Source of the DNA: Leadbetterella sp.
Lineage (GTDB): Bacteria; Bacteroidota; Bacteroidia; Cytophagales; Spirosomataceae
Assembly: GCA_019638185.1 (NCBI GenBank)
Contig: JAHBUH010000004.1
Location: 1 to 64,000, forward strand
DNA: 64,000 nucleotides
Direction of reading: 5' to 3'
The position numbers and the translations under genes are program-made. Within the stretch, counting starts at the first letter, position 1. Each line of letters begins with the position of its first letter. Below the pieces are notes generated by a model, which worked only from the letters and a program-made list of their open reading frames with translations, was not told where the DNA came from and ran no database searches. Below are positions 1 to 8,736 of the stretch, one piece after another.

Positions 1-611
1 CTTAATTTCAACAGAATTTCTTCTTTTGACGATTATTCCATATTCCAATAAAAATTTTTGAATATCGTCACTTATACTTCCCAGTCTCATTGTGACAGCC
101 TTCTTATTCTTAATATCAAATCTTTCTTGTCTAACTCTTCTCACAAGCCCCAGTAGTTCCCTTAAATTTACGGCTAACAACTTGTTAAATTCCTGTGAAT
201 TAGCTTCCCAAGTATCGACATCAGTTCTATTTTGCTTAAAGAAAACAATTAGTTTTCTTAAATCATCATGAATAAAATCTGCCTGTTTGATGTACATATC
301 AGCCACTCTACTCTCAAGCTGAACATCAATTGTATATTTAACCCCATATACCCCCCCAGTGTTATAACAGGCGTTAGCACGGTCGTAATGAAGGTAGCCA
401 TTTGACTCCAGTCTTCTCGATCTTCCGAAACGACAATAGGAAACAGGGTTGTGTTCTTTATATAAAGGTATATTACTGCAGCACTGATAACAAATACTAC
501 TCCCAATACAGACAAGTACAACGAATCTGCTCTTGATCGTGGTAGTTTAGTTGTGGATGGCCTACTCATATTAAGGCTTGAATATAAAGCAGCAATTTTA
601 TCTTCTTCCAT
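1..611 (-). CDS. Two-TM membrane protein, 3'-partial, frameshifted
   Basis: The start is ATG at 611, giving MEEDKIAALYSS; an upstream TTG at 647 is less likely. Two hydrophobic segments are visible at about residues 31-50 and 70-90. The frame leading into segment 2 closes at 258, but changing frame inside the seven-C run at 351-357 reopens it without a stop to the window edge. The restored part starts VYGVKYTIDVQL and is a charged cytoplasmic region. One missing base in the homopolymer would explain this, either as a sequencing error or as a real inactivating slip. The layout (two N-terminal helices, then a soluble tail) resembles some abortive-infection membrane proteins, but I see no diagnostic motif. 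Function unknown. Confidence 0.55.
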
Positions 612-713
612 TATTTTGATTAAAATTTTGAGATTCAATATATACAAAAAAAGACAAAGATTATGAATGTAGATTGCGAGTGATTATATTGAGAATATTT
701 AAGCTCACTATCG

Positions 714-1601
714 ATGAATAAAGACGAGATCATTGATGAAATACTACGGATTTTGGAGTGTCAATCGGAATTCATTATTGATACATGGCTCCAAATTAAC
801 GGACAAACACAATTTGCTACTATTCAAAAAAATTACACTGCCAGGAAAAACTTCCTTTATGACTTTAGAGATCAAAAGATTCTTCACTTCACCAACCTTA
901 ATTCAGCTTACGCGATTCTGAAGTCTCAAAAACTTCGAAGCAGTAACCTGTCCTCATTTGCGAACAAAGGTGGAGATAGTGAGGAGCTCAGCCATGCCTT
1001 AAGGTTAACAAATAATTTTAAGGGGGATTATTTGGCTTTAAAGGATCACATCTTTGTATCCTGTTTTACACCTTTGGAAAATAGGGGTTTGGAGAGCTTC
1101 ACTTTTCACTGGGAGAATTATGGCGATAATTACCAGGGAGTAGCTTTTGAGTTTGAGATTCTTAGATCCTATTCGGATGATTTTTTCCTGCAAGTCAAAT
1201 ATTTAAATGAAATCCCTGAAAAGGAAGAAATGCTACAATTATTGCAAAACAATCCCACATCTGAGCAGGCCGTCATTGCGTTCAGTCCTTTGCTAGCCGC
1301 TATTAAAATGACGAGATACGCTGATGAAAAAGAAGTTAGATTGGTGACTATTGTCGGTCAGGATGATTATAAACTTGACCATATCAAAGAACATTATGAA
1401 ATAGGCTTAGACAAAGAATTAAATATCAATAGAAGAAATTACTATTTACCTTTTTCCACTCCTCAAAAATCAATTAATCAAGTATTATTAAAACTCCATA
1501 AAATCCACCTTGGTGAATTTTCTTCTAATAATAACGGAGCAATATTTATTAAAGATTTCTTGCGCCCCCTCGCTGAAGAAAAAGGAGTCCCTATGGTATG
1601 A
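714..1601 (+). CDS. DUF2971-like protein
   Basis: This is a 295-residue soluble protein starting at ATG 714. The central part has the pattern of DUF2971 proteins: an HFTNLNSAYAILKSQKL segment, an SCFTP segment, an aromatic HWENYGDNYQGVAFEF segment, and RYADEKEVRLV near residue 200, corresponding to the family's W..E+E.R element. The biochemical role of the family is not established, though members often sit in mobile or defence-rich regions, as here. No signal peptide or membrane segment is seen. Its neighbours are an incomplete membrane protein and a decayed toxin-antitoxin pair, so the segment looks like accessory cargo of the conjugative element. Confidence 0.6.
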   Translation: MNKDEIIDEILRILECQSEFIIDTWLQINGQTQFATIQKNYTARKNFLYDFRDQKILHFTNLNSAYAILKSQKLRSSNLSSFANKGGDSEELSHALRLTNNFKGDYLALKDHIFVSCFTPLENRGLESFTFHWENYGDNYQGVAFEFEILRSYSDDFFLQVKYLNEIPEKEEMLQLLQNNPTSEQAVIAFSPLLAAIKMTRYADEKEVRLVTIVGQDDYKLDHIKEHYEIGLDKELNINRRNYYLPFSTPQKSINQVLLKLHKIHLGEFSSNNNGAIFIKDFLRPLAEEKGVPMV

Positions 1602-1661
1602 ATTCTAAGTACATTAATAAAAAATTATTAAGATATAGTCAGTTAGCAATAATACAACGAT

Positions 1662-1880
1662 ATGATAACGATCACGCTACATCCAAAGTCTCAGGAAGAA
1701 ATTACGTTTTTTGAGTATTTAGCCAAGCGCTTGAATACTCCTTACAAAATCAACAGGGACGCTCCGAAGAAATTAAGAAAGAAGCCATCTGACTTTTTCG
1801 GCTCTATCTCCGAAACTGAAGGGATGGAAATGCACAAGTACCTTGCGGAAAGCCGCGAGGAATCAGAAAAAAATATTTGA
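1662..1880 (+). CDS. Antitoxin-like small protein (DUF2683-type)
   Basis: This 72-residue protein starts MITITLHPKSQEE. The first half is predicted to be an alpha/beta DNA-binding-type region. The C-terminal part reads KPSDFFGSISETEGMEMHKY then LAESREESEKNI. A KPSDFFGS..E.G...H...SR.E ending is characteristic of small Bacteroidota antitoxins encoded immediately before a PIN-domain toxin. The remnant of such a toxin overlaps the 3' end in another frame, which supports the assignment. Since the toxin is truncated, this is now probably an orphan antitoxin or a regulator that has lost its partner. It is AT-rich like the surrounding cargo. The family name is given from memory and is moderately certain. 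Confidence 0.6.
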   Translation: MITITLHPKSQEEITFFEYLAKRLNTPYKINRDAPKKLRKKPSDFFGSISETEGMEMHKYLAESREESEKNI

Positions 1881-1984
1881 TAGAATCCAATGTGCTGATT
1901 AATACTCAAATGAAGAATTTGCCAGTCGCAGGGTCGAGTTTACTTGCCAGCGTTATGGGGGAAGATTTTACTTTAAAATATTGA
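1871..1984 (+). pseudogene. Truncated PIN-domain toxin (VapC-like) remnant
   Basis: In the frame overlapping the end of the antitoxin, the DNA reads KYLIESNVLINTQMKNLPVA, then GSSLLASVMGEDFTLKY, then a stop at 1982-1984. PIN toxins begin with a ..LIDTNVLID.. strand carrying the first catalytic aspartate. Here that position is Glu (LIESNVLIN), and the protein stops after about 37 residues of an expected 130 or so. No ATG is available, the rest of the fold is gone, and the downstream DNA to 2049 shows no continuation. I read it as a decayed toxin whose antitoxin persists. Confidence 0.55.
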
Positions 1985-2049
1985 AGGATTCAACCTCCTG
2001 AATCCTTGAGAAGAGGCCCATTAAAATCGGATCTTCCAAGTCAAAGTTT

Positions 2050-2433
2050 TCATCTGAAGGCTATCTTCTCTAAAACTATAATCATTTCCTCCTTTTCATT
2101 AATCAAACGCTCATAAAGTGCTATGATCTCTTTATGAAGGCGAAAAATTTCTTCTATCGGATTCAGATTACTCCAGGTATCGGGCTCTTTTGCATTGGCC
2201 AATGCCAGCGCAGCTACATCTTCATTAAAATTTTCAATGGCTTCCTCTGGCACATTGAGTATTTCCGCAATCCTGCTAATAATATCCGGGGCGAGAACTT
2301 CTTTCTGCTCTAAGAGAGAAACTTTTTTTTGATTCCAGTTCTCCCCTAACTCATAAGCCAGCGCTTCCTGCTTTAGGCCTTTCATTTCTCTGAATGTCTT
2401 TACATTTCTGCCATGGTGAATTTTGTCTTTCAT
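2050..2433 (-). CDS. XRE-family HTH transcriptional regulator
   Basis: This 127-residue protein has an N-terminal helix-turn-helix of the Cro/C1 type at about residues 8-63: GRNVKTFREMKGLKQEALAY, then ELGENWNQKKVSLLEQ, then ISRIAEILNVPEEAI. The C-terminal half is helical and probably forms a dimer (LHKEIIALYERLINEKEEMI). Such proteins are common in Bacteroidota mobile elements, where they repress or time element genes. It is transcribed away from dnaE, with a long AT-rich intergenic region between them. Its targets cannot be read from the sequence. Confidence 0.8.
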   Translation of the reverse strand: MKDKIHHGRNVKTFREMKGLKQEALAYELGENWNQKKVSLLEQKEVLAPDIISRIAEILNVPEEAIENFNEDVAALALANAKEPDTWSNLNPIEEIFRLHKEIIALYERLINEKEEMIIVLEKIAFR

Positions 2434-3015
2434 ATCTAGGGATGTTTTTTTGAATGGATATATTGAAATAAGAAAATTGCCTCTTTATAAAATGGGTCTG
2501 GCTGAGAGAAGCGAGAATCATAATTGTGTTTGGGATCTATTCCATATTGTCAACAGAGTAAGAAATATGCTCGTGAAAATATTCATGTAAGAAACGCTTT
2601 TAAAAAAAATTATACGAAATCGCATATTGTCTATACAAAACTGGCGAAATCGCTGGATAAGCAGTGATAATTTAAAAATAGAGCCCCCCGTAAGCTTCTA
2701 ATTTTCCTTGAATTTATGGTTTCATCTTTAATAGAAACAGGGGAAGAAGCCATTTTCCAATAAACAAATGACTATCAACCAATAGCGGCATTCAATACTA
2801 CTTTTGCTACAAAATATAGCTGTAAATAAAAATTCAATTGCTATAAATCATACTACTTTCGCAGCAATTAAAAACGTCATGCAGGAAGCTTACCTAAACA
2901 TATTTTGGCCTAAGTACATTTTGGCTTCTACCCGGACGAAATAGTAAAAATGCTGAAAGGCCCGGTAAATATCAGCAGGTGAGAGTAAAGTAACATATTT
3001 TAAATTAACTATCCG
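2434..3015. other. AT-rich intergenic region between XRE regulator and dnaE
   Basis: No convincing gene is seen in these 582 bases. The region contains a 9-bp direct repeat CGAAATCGC at 2615-2623 and 2645-2653, exactly 30 bp apart (about three helical turns). It also has two TAnnTTTG-like boxes pointing toward dnaE (TACTTTTG at 2799-2806 and TACTTTCG at 2854-2861), neither with a good -33 box. A short frame from 2879 (MQEAYLNIFWPKYILASTR) lacks support as a gene. Confidence 0.5.
2615..2653. repeat. Direct 9-bp repeat, possible operator
   Basis: CGAAATCGC occurs at 2615-2623 and again at 2645-2653. A 30-bp centre-to-centre distance puts both copies on the same helix face. This is the kind of layout a dimeric regulator such as the adjacent XRE protein could use, but nothing else supports it. 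Confidence 0.3.
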
Positions 3016-6000
3016 ATGTATCTTAATTGTCACTCCTATCATAGTCTTCGTTATGGCACCATTCCAATAGATGGCTTGGTAGAGCAGGCCGTAAGTTTCG
3101 GTGTGAAGACCCTGGCGTTGACAGATATAAATACCGTCACAGGTATCTATGATTTTACTACAGCCTGCAATAATGCCGGCATAAAACCGGTGGTAGGCAT
3201 GGAGATACGGCAGGATAACAGGCTGCTGTATATTACGCTGGCCAAACGGCAGGAAGGAATAGGTGAAGTTTGCCGGCTGCTCACTGCTCACAACTGTGAC
3301 GGAGCGGAACTAACCCAAACCGCTCCCGAGTTTAAAGAGCTGATTATCATATACCCTCTGGAGAACCTTCCTTCAAATCTGAAAGACAATGAATACGTTG
3401 GTATTCGGCCAGAGCAGCTCACCAGACTCATCCGTCCTGAATTAAAGCCTTTCCGTAACAGGATGGTCATTCTTTCCCCTGTGACCTTTCGGACTAAAAC
3501 AGAGAATAACCTGCACCGAATCCTTAGGGCCATTGACCGCAATGTGGTACTTTCAAAACTGCCACCGGAAGATTGCTGTGGTAGCTACGAATACATGAAG
3601 CCCGAAGAAGAACTATTGACCAGCTACAAGGATTTTCCAGGAATTATTGAAAATACCAAGCACGTTCTTGAAGCTTGCAATTTTCAGTTTAGCAATGCTC
3701 CCAAAAACAAGAAATATTATACCAATAATCGAAAAGATGACCTGAAACTGCTAACATCTCTGGCTTATGAGGGGCTTAAAAGAAGGTACGGCCCTGATCA
3801 CAGCCAGGCTCGTCAAAGAGTAGAGAAAGAATTAAAAGTAATTGATGAGCTGGGGTTCAGTGGTTACTTCCTGATCACCTGGGACATTATACGTTATAGC
3901 TCCAGTCTGGGATTTATGCATATCGGGCGCGGTAGCGGGGCCAACAGTATCGTTGCTTATTGTCTCGGTATTACTGACATATGTCCGTTAGAACTCGATT
4001 TATACTTCGAGCGCTTCCTTAACCTTAACCGTAAAACACCTCCGGATTTCGATATAGATTGGAGTTGGCAAGACCGTGATGTTATCTTACAATATATTTT
4101 TGACCGTTACGGAAAAGATAAGGTGGCTTTTTGCGGAACCAATGTAGAATTCAAATACCGCTCCATTATCCGCGAAGTAGGTAAAGTATTCGGACTCCCC
4201 AAACTGGAGCTCGATACGTTGACGGGGTCGCCTAAAGAGACTCACGATCAGAACTCAGTTGTAAAACTGGTCCATAAATACGGCATGCTACTGGAAAAAT
4301 ACCCCAATCAGCGAAGTATGCACGCCTGCGGAATTCTAATTTCAGAGGAACCGATAACTAACTTTTCAGCGATGGAGATGCCGCCTAAGGGATTTCCTAT
4401 TGTACAATTTGACATGCATATCGCTGAAGAAATAGGGTTTGAAAAATTTGACATCTTGAGCCAGCGGGGCATCGGCCATATCAACGATGCGGTAAAGCTT
4501 ATTAAAAAGAACCAGGGTATTACCGTCGATATCCGGGACACCTCTCTTTCCAAGGACGAAGCACGGGCCAATGAGTTTCTATCGAGAGGAAAGACTATTG
4601 GGTGCTTTTACATCGAATCTCCGGCAATGCGGGGGCTGCTACGCAGGCTTAAATGTGATAATTATAAGACATTAGTCGCTGCCTCATCTATTATCCGGCC
4701 AGGTGTGGCCCAGAGTGGTATGATGCGGGAATATATTTTCCGGCACAATAATCCTGATCGGTTTGAATATTTCCATGAGGTTTTCCGTGAGCAACTGGGT
4801 GAAACGTATGGCATCATGGTTTACCAGGAAGATGTGATTAAGATTGCACTGCATTTCGGCGGGCTCGCTCCAGAAGACGGAGATATACTTAGACGTGCGA
4901 TGAGCGGAAAAGGCCGATCTCTTTCGGCCTTGCAAAAGGTAAAGGATAATTTCTTTGCTTCCTGTTCGGCAAAGGGGCATCCCGAATCTCTAACCCGGGA
5001 GGTATACCGGCAGATCGAATCTTTTGCTGGCTACTCGTTCTGTAAAGCCCACTCCGCATCTTATGCAGTAGAAAGCTATCAAAGTCTATATTTGAAGGTT
5101 TACTATCCTATCGAATTCATGACTGCCGTCATTGTAAACCAGGGCGGGTTTTACCGCACGGAAGTGTATGTTCATGAAGCCCGGATGTCGGGGGCTAACA
5201 TCCAGAATCCATGCGTTAATAAGAGTGAATACGAAACCACTCTATACGGAAAGGATATCTATCTTGGATTTGTGCACCTGGAAGGACTTGAAACTGCCCT
5301 TGCAAAACAGATCACACAAGAACGTCAGAAAAATGGAGATTACATTTCACTTGAAGATTTTATAAGGCGGGTTCCCGTAGGAATGGAAGCAATTGAAATC
5401 CTTATATTCATCGGGGCCTTCCGCTTTACAGGGAAATCTAAAAATGAATTACTGGTCGCAGCACGACTTCTACTCGTAAATTTCAAACCTACAGATCGGG
5501 CCCCAATGCTATTACAGGAACCTACTAAGGAGTATCGGTTGCCAGAGCTATCCAGATCGCCATTTGAAGACGCCTTTGATGAGCTGGAACTGTTAGGTTT
5601 TCCGGTATCCTGCTCTCCTTTTGACTTGCTGCAAACCCGGTACCGTGGTAGTGTAATGGTTAGGGACCTTACAAATCATCATAAAAAAGAGGTCAAGATG
5701 CTGGCATATCTAATATCCCGTAAGCATGTCCCAACAAAAAGAGGAACGATGTATTTTGGTACCTGGGTAGACTGTGAGGGAGAATATTTTGACACTGCTC
5801 ATTTTCCAAACAGCCTGGAAAAGTATCCCTTCCAGGGCGGTGGCTGCTATCTGCTACTGGGAACTGTAGAAGTAGACTTTCATTTTCCTACTATTACCAT
5901 CACCAAAATGGCTAAAATGCCCTTCATCCCCGACCCGAGGTATGTACACGACAAACAGCAGGCTTTTCGTGTGCACCAACAAATCCGTGAAGATGTCAGC

Positions 6001-6084
6001 ATGACCCAAAGAAAACCCTATCCTCAGGAGCAGGAGATCGGACTCCCGCGCCATAAAATGTCGGACTTACATCATTCAAAATAA
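3016..6084 (+). CDS. dnaE2: DNA polymerase III alpha-type polymerase (DnaE2/ImuC-like)
   Basis: This 1022-residue C-family DNA polymerase starts at the only possible ATG, since an in-frame stop lies 15 bases upstream. It opens with a PHP domain (NCHSYHSLRYGTIPIDGLVEQA region). The polymerase core has GRGSGANSIVAYCLGITDI and PPDFDIDW at residues 342-349, which supplies two catalytic aspartates (D346, D348). The third is probably D479 in EKFDIL. Replicative Bacteroidota DnaE is about 1,450 residues; 1,022 matches the shorter error-prone DnaE2/ImuC type. DnaE2 normally works with ImuA and ImuB in damage-induced translesion synthesis, but neither is adjacent. No obvious clamp-binding QxxLF motif is seen near the end. 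It sits inside the conjugative element's cargo, so it may be horizontally carried. Confidence 0.85.
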   Translation: MYLNCHSYHSLRYGTIPIDGLVEQAVSFGVKTLALTDINTVTGIYDFTTACNNAGIKPVVGMEIRQDNRLLYITLAKRQEGIGEVCRLLTAHNCDGAELTQTAPEFKELIIIYPLENLPSNLKDNEYVGIRPEQLTRLIRPELKPFRNRMVILSPVTFRTKTENNLHRILRAIDRNVVLSKLPPEDCCGSYEYMKPEEELLTSYKDFPGIIENTKHVLEACNFQFSNAPKNKKYYTNNRKDDLKLLTSLAYEGLKRRYGPDHSQARQRVEKELKVIDELGFSGYFLITWDIIRYSSSLGFMHIGRGSGANSIVAYCLGITDICPLELDLYFERFLNLNRKTPPDFDIDWSWQDRDVILQYIFDRYGKDKVAFCGTNVEFKYRSIIREVGKVFGLPKLELDTLTGSPKETHDQNSVVKLVHKYGMLLEKYPNQRSMHACGILISEEPITNFSAMEMPPKGFPIVQFDMHIAEEIGFEKFDILSQRGIGHINDAVKLIKKNQGITVDIRDTSLSKDEARANEFLSRGKTIGCFYIESPAMRGLLRRLKCDNYKTLVAASSIIRPGVAQSGMMREYIFRHNNPDRFEYFHEVFREQLGETYGIMVYQEDVIKIALHFGGLAPEDGDILRRAMSGKGRSLSALQKVKDNFFASCSAKGHPESLTREVYRQIESFAGYSFCKAHSASYAVESYQSLYLKVYYPIEFMTAVIVNQGGFYRTEVYVHEARMSGANIQNPCVNKSEYETTLYGKDIYLGFVHLEGLETALAKQITQERQKNGDYISLEDFIRRVPVGMEAIEILIFIGAFRFTGKSKNELLVAARLLLVNFKPTDRAPMLLQEPTKEYRLPELSRSPFEDAFDELELLGFPVSCSPFDLLQTRYRGSVMVRDLTNHHKKEVKMLAYLISRKHVPTKRGTMYFGTWVDCEGEYFDTAHFPNSLEKYPFQGGGCYLLLGTVEVDFHFPTITITKMAKMPFIPDPRYVHDKQQAFRVHQQIREDVSMTQRKPYPQEQEIGLPRHKMSDLHHSK

Positions 6085-6361
6085 TTCGACCTGAGCAATT
6101 ATTTTCGAATATCAAAAAGCTCATTTTTTATTTTCTGGATTACAAAGGCTTACTTTCCTTGTTTCTCTTTAAATATATCTACAAGCTATTGATTCAATTT
6201 TTCTGCATATCACTTATATTGTAAAACAGCGATGGGAATACAGCATTTTGTATAGAGAAAACTATATTTGATATAGCTAATACGTCATTATATCCTTTTC
6301 ACCCCAATAATGTGATAAGCCTCACAACTTCCAATCAATAAAAAACCTATAGTACAATTGT

Positions 6362-7486
6362 ATGAAAAGTATATCACTCTTTGACGATAAAGTCAGGACA
6401 CTGGAAGGTCCAGCTGACAATAATATCACAGATATTTTTAAATATTACAATGATAGCGCCAGGCCCGAAGTTGATAATGTAAGAATCTTGCTTGAATCTT
6501 GGTTTTCGCAATATCCCGATGAAGAAAAGCAGGATCTAAAGTCTCGCTTTAAAGCATCTTTTGATCCAACCTTTTACGAGCTTTTTATTTATATACTTTT
6601 CAAACGATTGGGATATAGCTTAACTATTCACCCTGAACTTCCTAATACACCGAGACATCCGGATTATCTTGCTAAAAGAGGAGATGAAATTCTATACATC
6701 GAAGTGAAGCATATGACAATGCATTCAACAAGTACGCAAGCATTGGAAAGGCGGAAAAACACCGTTCTTGCTTCTATAAATAAGGTTAATTCCTCTAATT
6801 TTCTATTGAACTTGAAAAGCGTTATTTTTAAAGATGACAGTCAACCAAGTGGAAAAAGGATAATACATTTTTTTAACCAAGAGATCTCTAAATATGATGT
6901 TGATTTATATACCAGCTCTCTGAGACAGAATCGTTTACGGAAAATGCCGAAAATCACCTATGACGACAATAAGGTGACAATAGAAGTACAACTTTTACCT
7001 AAATTACCCGAATACCAGGGAGTTAAAAGTCGTGCAATAGCTATTTATCCATCAGATACGCAAATTGGCAATGATAGTAAAAATATAATTGATGCTTTAG
7101 TGACAAAGGGAACGAGATACGGAAATCTTAATGCACCATACATTATTTGCATAAATAAGCAAGGTGTTTCATTTGATATTACCGAAATACAGGAGGCTTT
7201 GTATGGATCTTTACTAACTTCATGGAGTAGAGATTCCCCAAATCGTAATGATAGGCTGGAGTTTGCAGGAAATGGTTTTTTCGGCTCAAAACACACCCCT
7301 AAATCTACTAGGGTGTCTGGAGTTTATATTACGAATGCTAACACAGCTAATTTAGGAACAACTGCTGCTCACGCTTTTCGGCGCAATCTATTTGCAAAAT
7401 ATCCGATTGATCTAACAATAGCAGATTCTATTAAAGAATTACTAGGTATTCCAGATAACTACCCTTTTAATCACAAATGTCAATAA
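6362..7486 (+). CDS. Putative PD-(D/E)XK nuclease
   Basis: This 374-residue protein is not assigned to a known family. Its N-terminal half carries a nuclease-like pattern: a helix FYELFIYILFKRLGYSL at about 71-87, then HPDYLAKRGDEILYIEVKH at 99-117. P100-D101 followed by E114-V-K116 is the PD-(D/E)XK signature of restriction-like endonucleases, and the upstream helix could supply the glutamate. The C-terminal half (about 200-374) lacks a motif I recognise. No methyltransferase or ATPase partner is adjacent. A convergent gene overlaps its last 45 bases. The gene is AT-rich cargo. A defence or restriction role is plausible but is inference from fold and context. Confidence 0.6.
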   Translation: MKSISLFDDKVRTLEGPADNNITDIFKYYNDSARPEVDNVRILLESWFSQYPDEEKQDLKSRFKASFDPTFYELFIYILFKRLGYSLTIHPELPNTPRHPDYLAKRGDEILYIEVKHMTMHSTSTQALERRKNTVLASINKVNSSNFLLNLKSVIFKDDSQPSGKRIIHFFNQEISKYDVDLYTSSLRQNRLRKMPKITYDDNKVTIEVQLLPKLPEYQGVKSRAIAIYPSDTQIGNDSKNIIDALVTKGTRYGNLNAPYIICINKQGVSFDITEIQEALYGSLLTSWSRDSPNRNDRLEFAGNGFFGSKHTPKSTRVSGVYITNANTANLGTTAAHAFRRNLFAKYPIDLTIADSIKELLGIPDNYPFNHKCQ

Positions 7487-7885
7487 GCTTATTTTGAGTA
7501 GACATTTGTGGGTATATATAAACATTTTTACAATCGTCAATTCCGATCCGTCATCATAAACCCGATCATCTCTGGCAATCCAATATTCTGGTAATTCTCT
7601 AACAATCAAAAAGTGACTTGTTGATTCATTTTGCGGAAATCTTTTTACCTGGCAGTACCTGATATTTTTCCTGTTCCGGCTCCATTTCACCATCCATTCA
7701 ATTTCAGCCGGAACTACAATAGGTTTAGTTAGTACTCTACTGCCTGGTTTAAATTCCAGCGCCCATACAAAGTTTGCTGGCAGGCCGTCTGTTATTCTGT
7801 AATCCTCACCCTCCCATAGTTCCAAAGTTTTCTGGCTTTCATTGTTCAAATTGAGCTGAAAGGTCCCCACTAATATTTTGAACAC
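7442..7885 (-). CDS. Hypothetical protein, convergent with the nuclease-like gene
   Basis: This is a 147-residue frame beginning at GTG 7885, with a stop codon shortly upstream and no nearby ATG. The middle is soluble and aromatic-rich (WALEFKPGSRVLTKPIVV, IEWMVKWSRNRKNIRYCQV). The last 20 or so residues are read antisense to the end of the nuclease-like gene and are hydrophobic and basic. I recognise no family. The consistent open length and balanced composition argue for a real gene, but the GTG start and 45-base overlap lower confidence. It might be coupled to the nuclease-like gene, for example as an accessory or inhibitor, but this is speculative. Confidence 0.45.
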   Translation of the reverse strand: MFKILVGTFQLNLNNESQKTLELWEGEDYRITDGLPANFVWALEFKPGSRVLTKPIVVPAEIEWMVKWSRNRKNIRYCQVKRFPQNESTSHFLIVRELPEYWIARDDRVYDDGSELTIVKMFIYTHKCLLKISLLTFVIKRVVIWNT

Positions 7886-8066
7886 AGACCTTTAAAAATA
7901 CTTCACTTCTTAGGCCCTGCTTCTTCCTGTAGAACACACATGCTGCTATTAAAAACTAAAGGTCTTCTTAGGAATATTCGAAAAGCCAGTCTGCATGAAA
8001 ACCATAATACACTGATTATCAAAAGGTGCAAGAGTTGCAACTTTTTCTTGCAGCCTATCTTGCACT

Positions 8067-8097
8067 TTTGTGCCCCCTCCCCCCACCCTTACTTTGC
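8067..8097 (+). promoter_or_regulatory. Candidate promoter of the tra operon
   Basis: TTTG at 8067-8070 is followed after 19 bases by TACTTTGC at 8090-8097. This closely matches the Bacteroidota -33/-7 pattern TTTG-N19-TAnnTTTG (one base short inside the -7 box). It lies about 60 bases before the first gene of the operon. A palindrome-rich segment (GGTTTAAACC, 8135-8144) follows and could be an operator. Confidence 0.45.
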
Positions 8098-8158
8098 CTC
8101 TGTAAATCAGGCAAAAGACCGGTTCAAACAGACTGGTTTAAACCAAAATAGCAAGCAT

Positions 8159-8578
8159 ATGTTCAATAACATTTCATGGCAAAATTACTTGATAGGGATG
8201 GCCATAGCCTTAGCGGTATACTACCTGGTGGTGGGGCTGAAGTTCTACCGCTCTGAAATCAGAAATCTCTATAAGCCCAGGCCCAAAAGAACGCGGGTAT
8301 TACAGGAAATAGAGGAAGACCCGCCCCAGGAAAATGATGAGCTGGTCGAGATAGAAAATCTGATCTCACGGGTGAAGGAGGTGTTTGAAATGGCAAAAGA
8401 TCAGCGACTGGCTACCGGTGAGGTAGAAGAGTTTTTAAACCTGGTCTTTGCCGAATACCCTTCTGTGAAACATTCTGACTGGCGAGACTCTGTCAATGAG
8501 CTGGTGGTTTCAGAATCCGAGAAGGTGGCTGGAATCCTTTTGACGACGCAGCAGGTTAACCAGCTCTGGGCTAGATAA
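8159..8578 (+). CDS. Small membrane-anchored protein heading the tra operon
   Basis: The start is taken at ATG 8159 (MFNNISWQNYLIG), 139 residues. An open frame extends back to 7940, but that would place the start before the likely promoter. One membrane helix is visible at about residues 9-25 (IGMAIALAVYYLVVGLKF). A basic, proline-containing linker (YKPRPKRTR) and an acidic helical cytoplasmic domain follow. Its position directly upstream of traE suggests an accessory conjugation protein. I do not recognise a named family. Confidence 0.65.
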   Translation: MFNNISWQNYLIGMAIALAVYYLVVGLKFYRSEIRNLYKPRPKRTRVLQEIEEDPPQENDELVEIENLISRVKEVFEMAKDQRLATGEVEEFLNLVFAEYPSVKHSDWRDSVNELVVSESEKVAGILLTTQQVNQLWAR

Positions 8579-8610
8579 GGGCAAAACGGCCCCACACAAC
8601 TTAAAGATTT

Positions 8611-8697
8611 TCGGGAGGTACTTCCCGCCGGGCCCCATGCGGCGGCGGCAAGAGGAGTGAGAGATGAGAGGGCCGGCAGGCGGCAAAGGCCTCCCGA
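8611..8697. repeat. GC-rich leader with inverted repeat upstream of traE
   Basis: TCGGGAGG at 8611-8618 is complementary to CCTCCCGA at 8690-8697. The 71 bases between are very GC-rich, with GGCGGCGGC and GGCC runs, in contrast to the neighbouring genes. In the transcript this would fold into a long-range stem just before the traE ribosome-binding site (GAGGAG, 8724-8729). A leader or attenuator role, as for the regulated tra leader of CTnDOT, is possible but unproven. Confidence 0.35.
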
Positions 8698-8736
8698 TTT
8701 TATAATGATTTCAAACTTTTAAACGAGGAGAAGGAA

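Noticed and set aside
2890-3291. Antisense open frame across the dnaE start
   Set aside because: It overlaps the conserved PHP-domain coding region and has no independent motif or ribosome-binding site.
7940-8158. Upstream extension of the first tra-operon protein
   Set aside because: It contains the likely promoter (8067-8097) and no conserved residues; ATG 8159 starts directly before a membrane helix.
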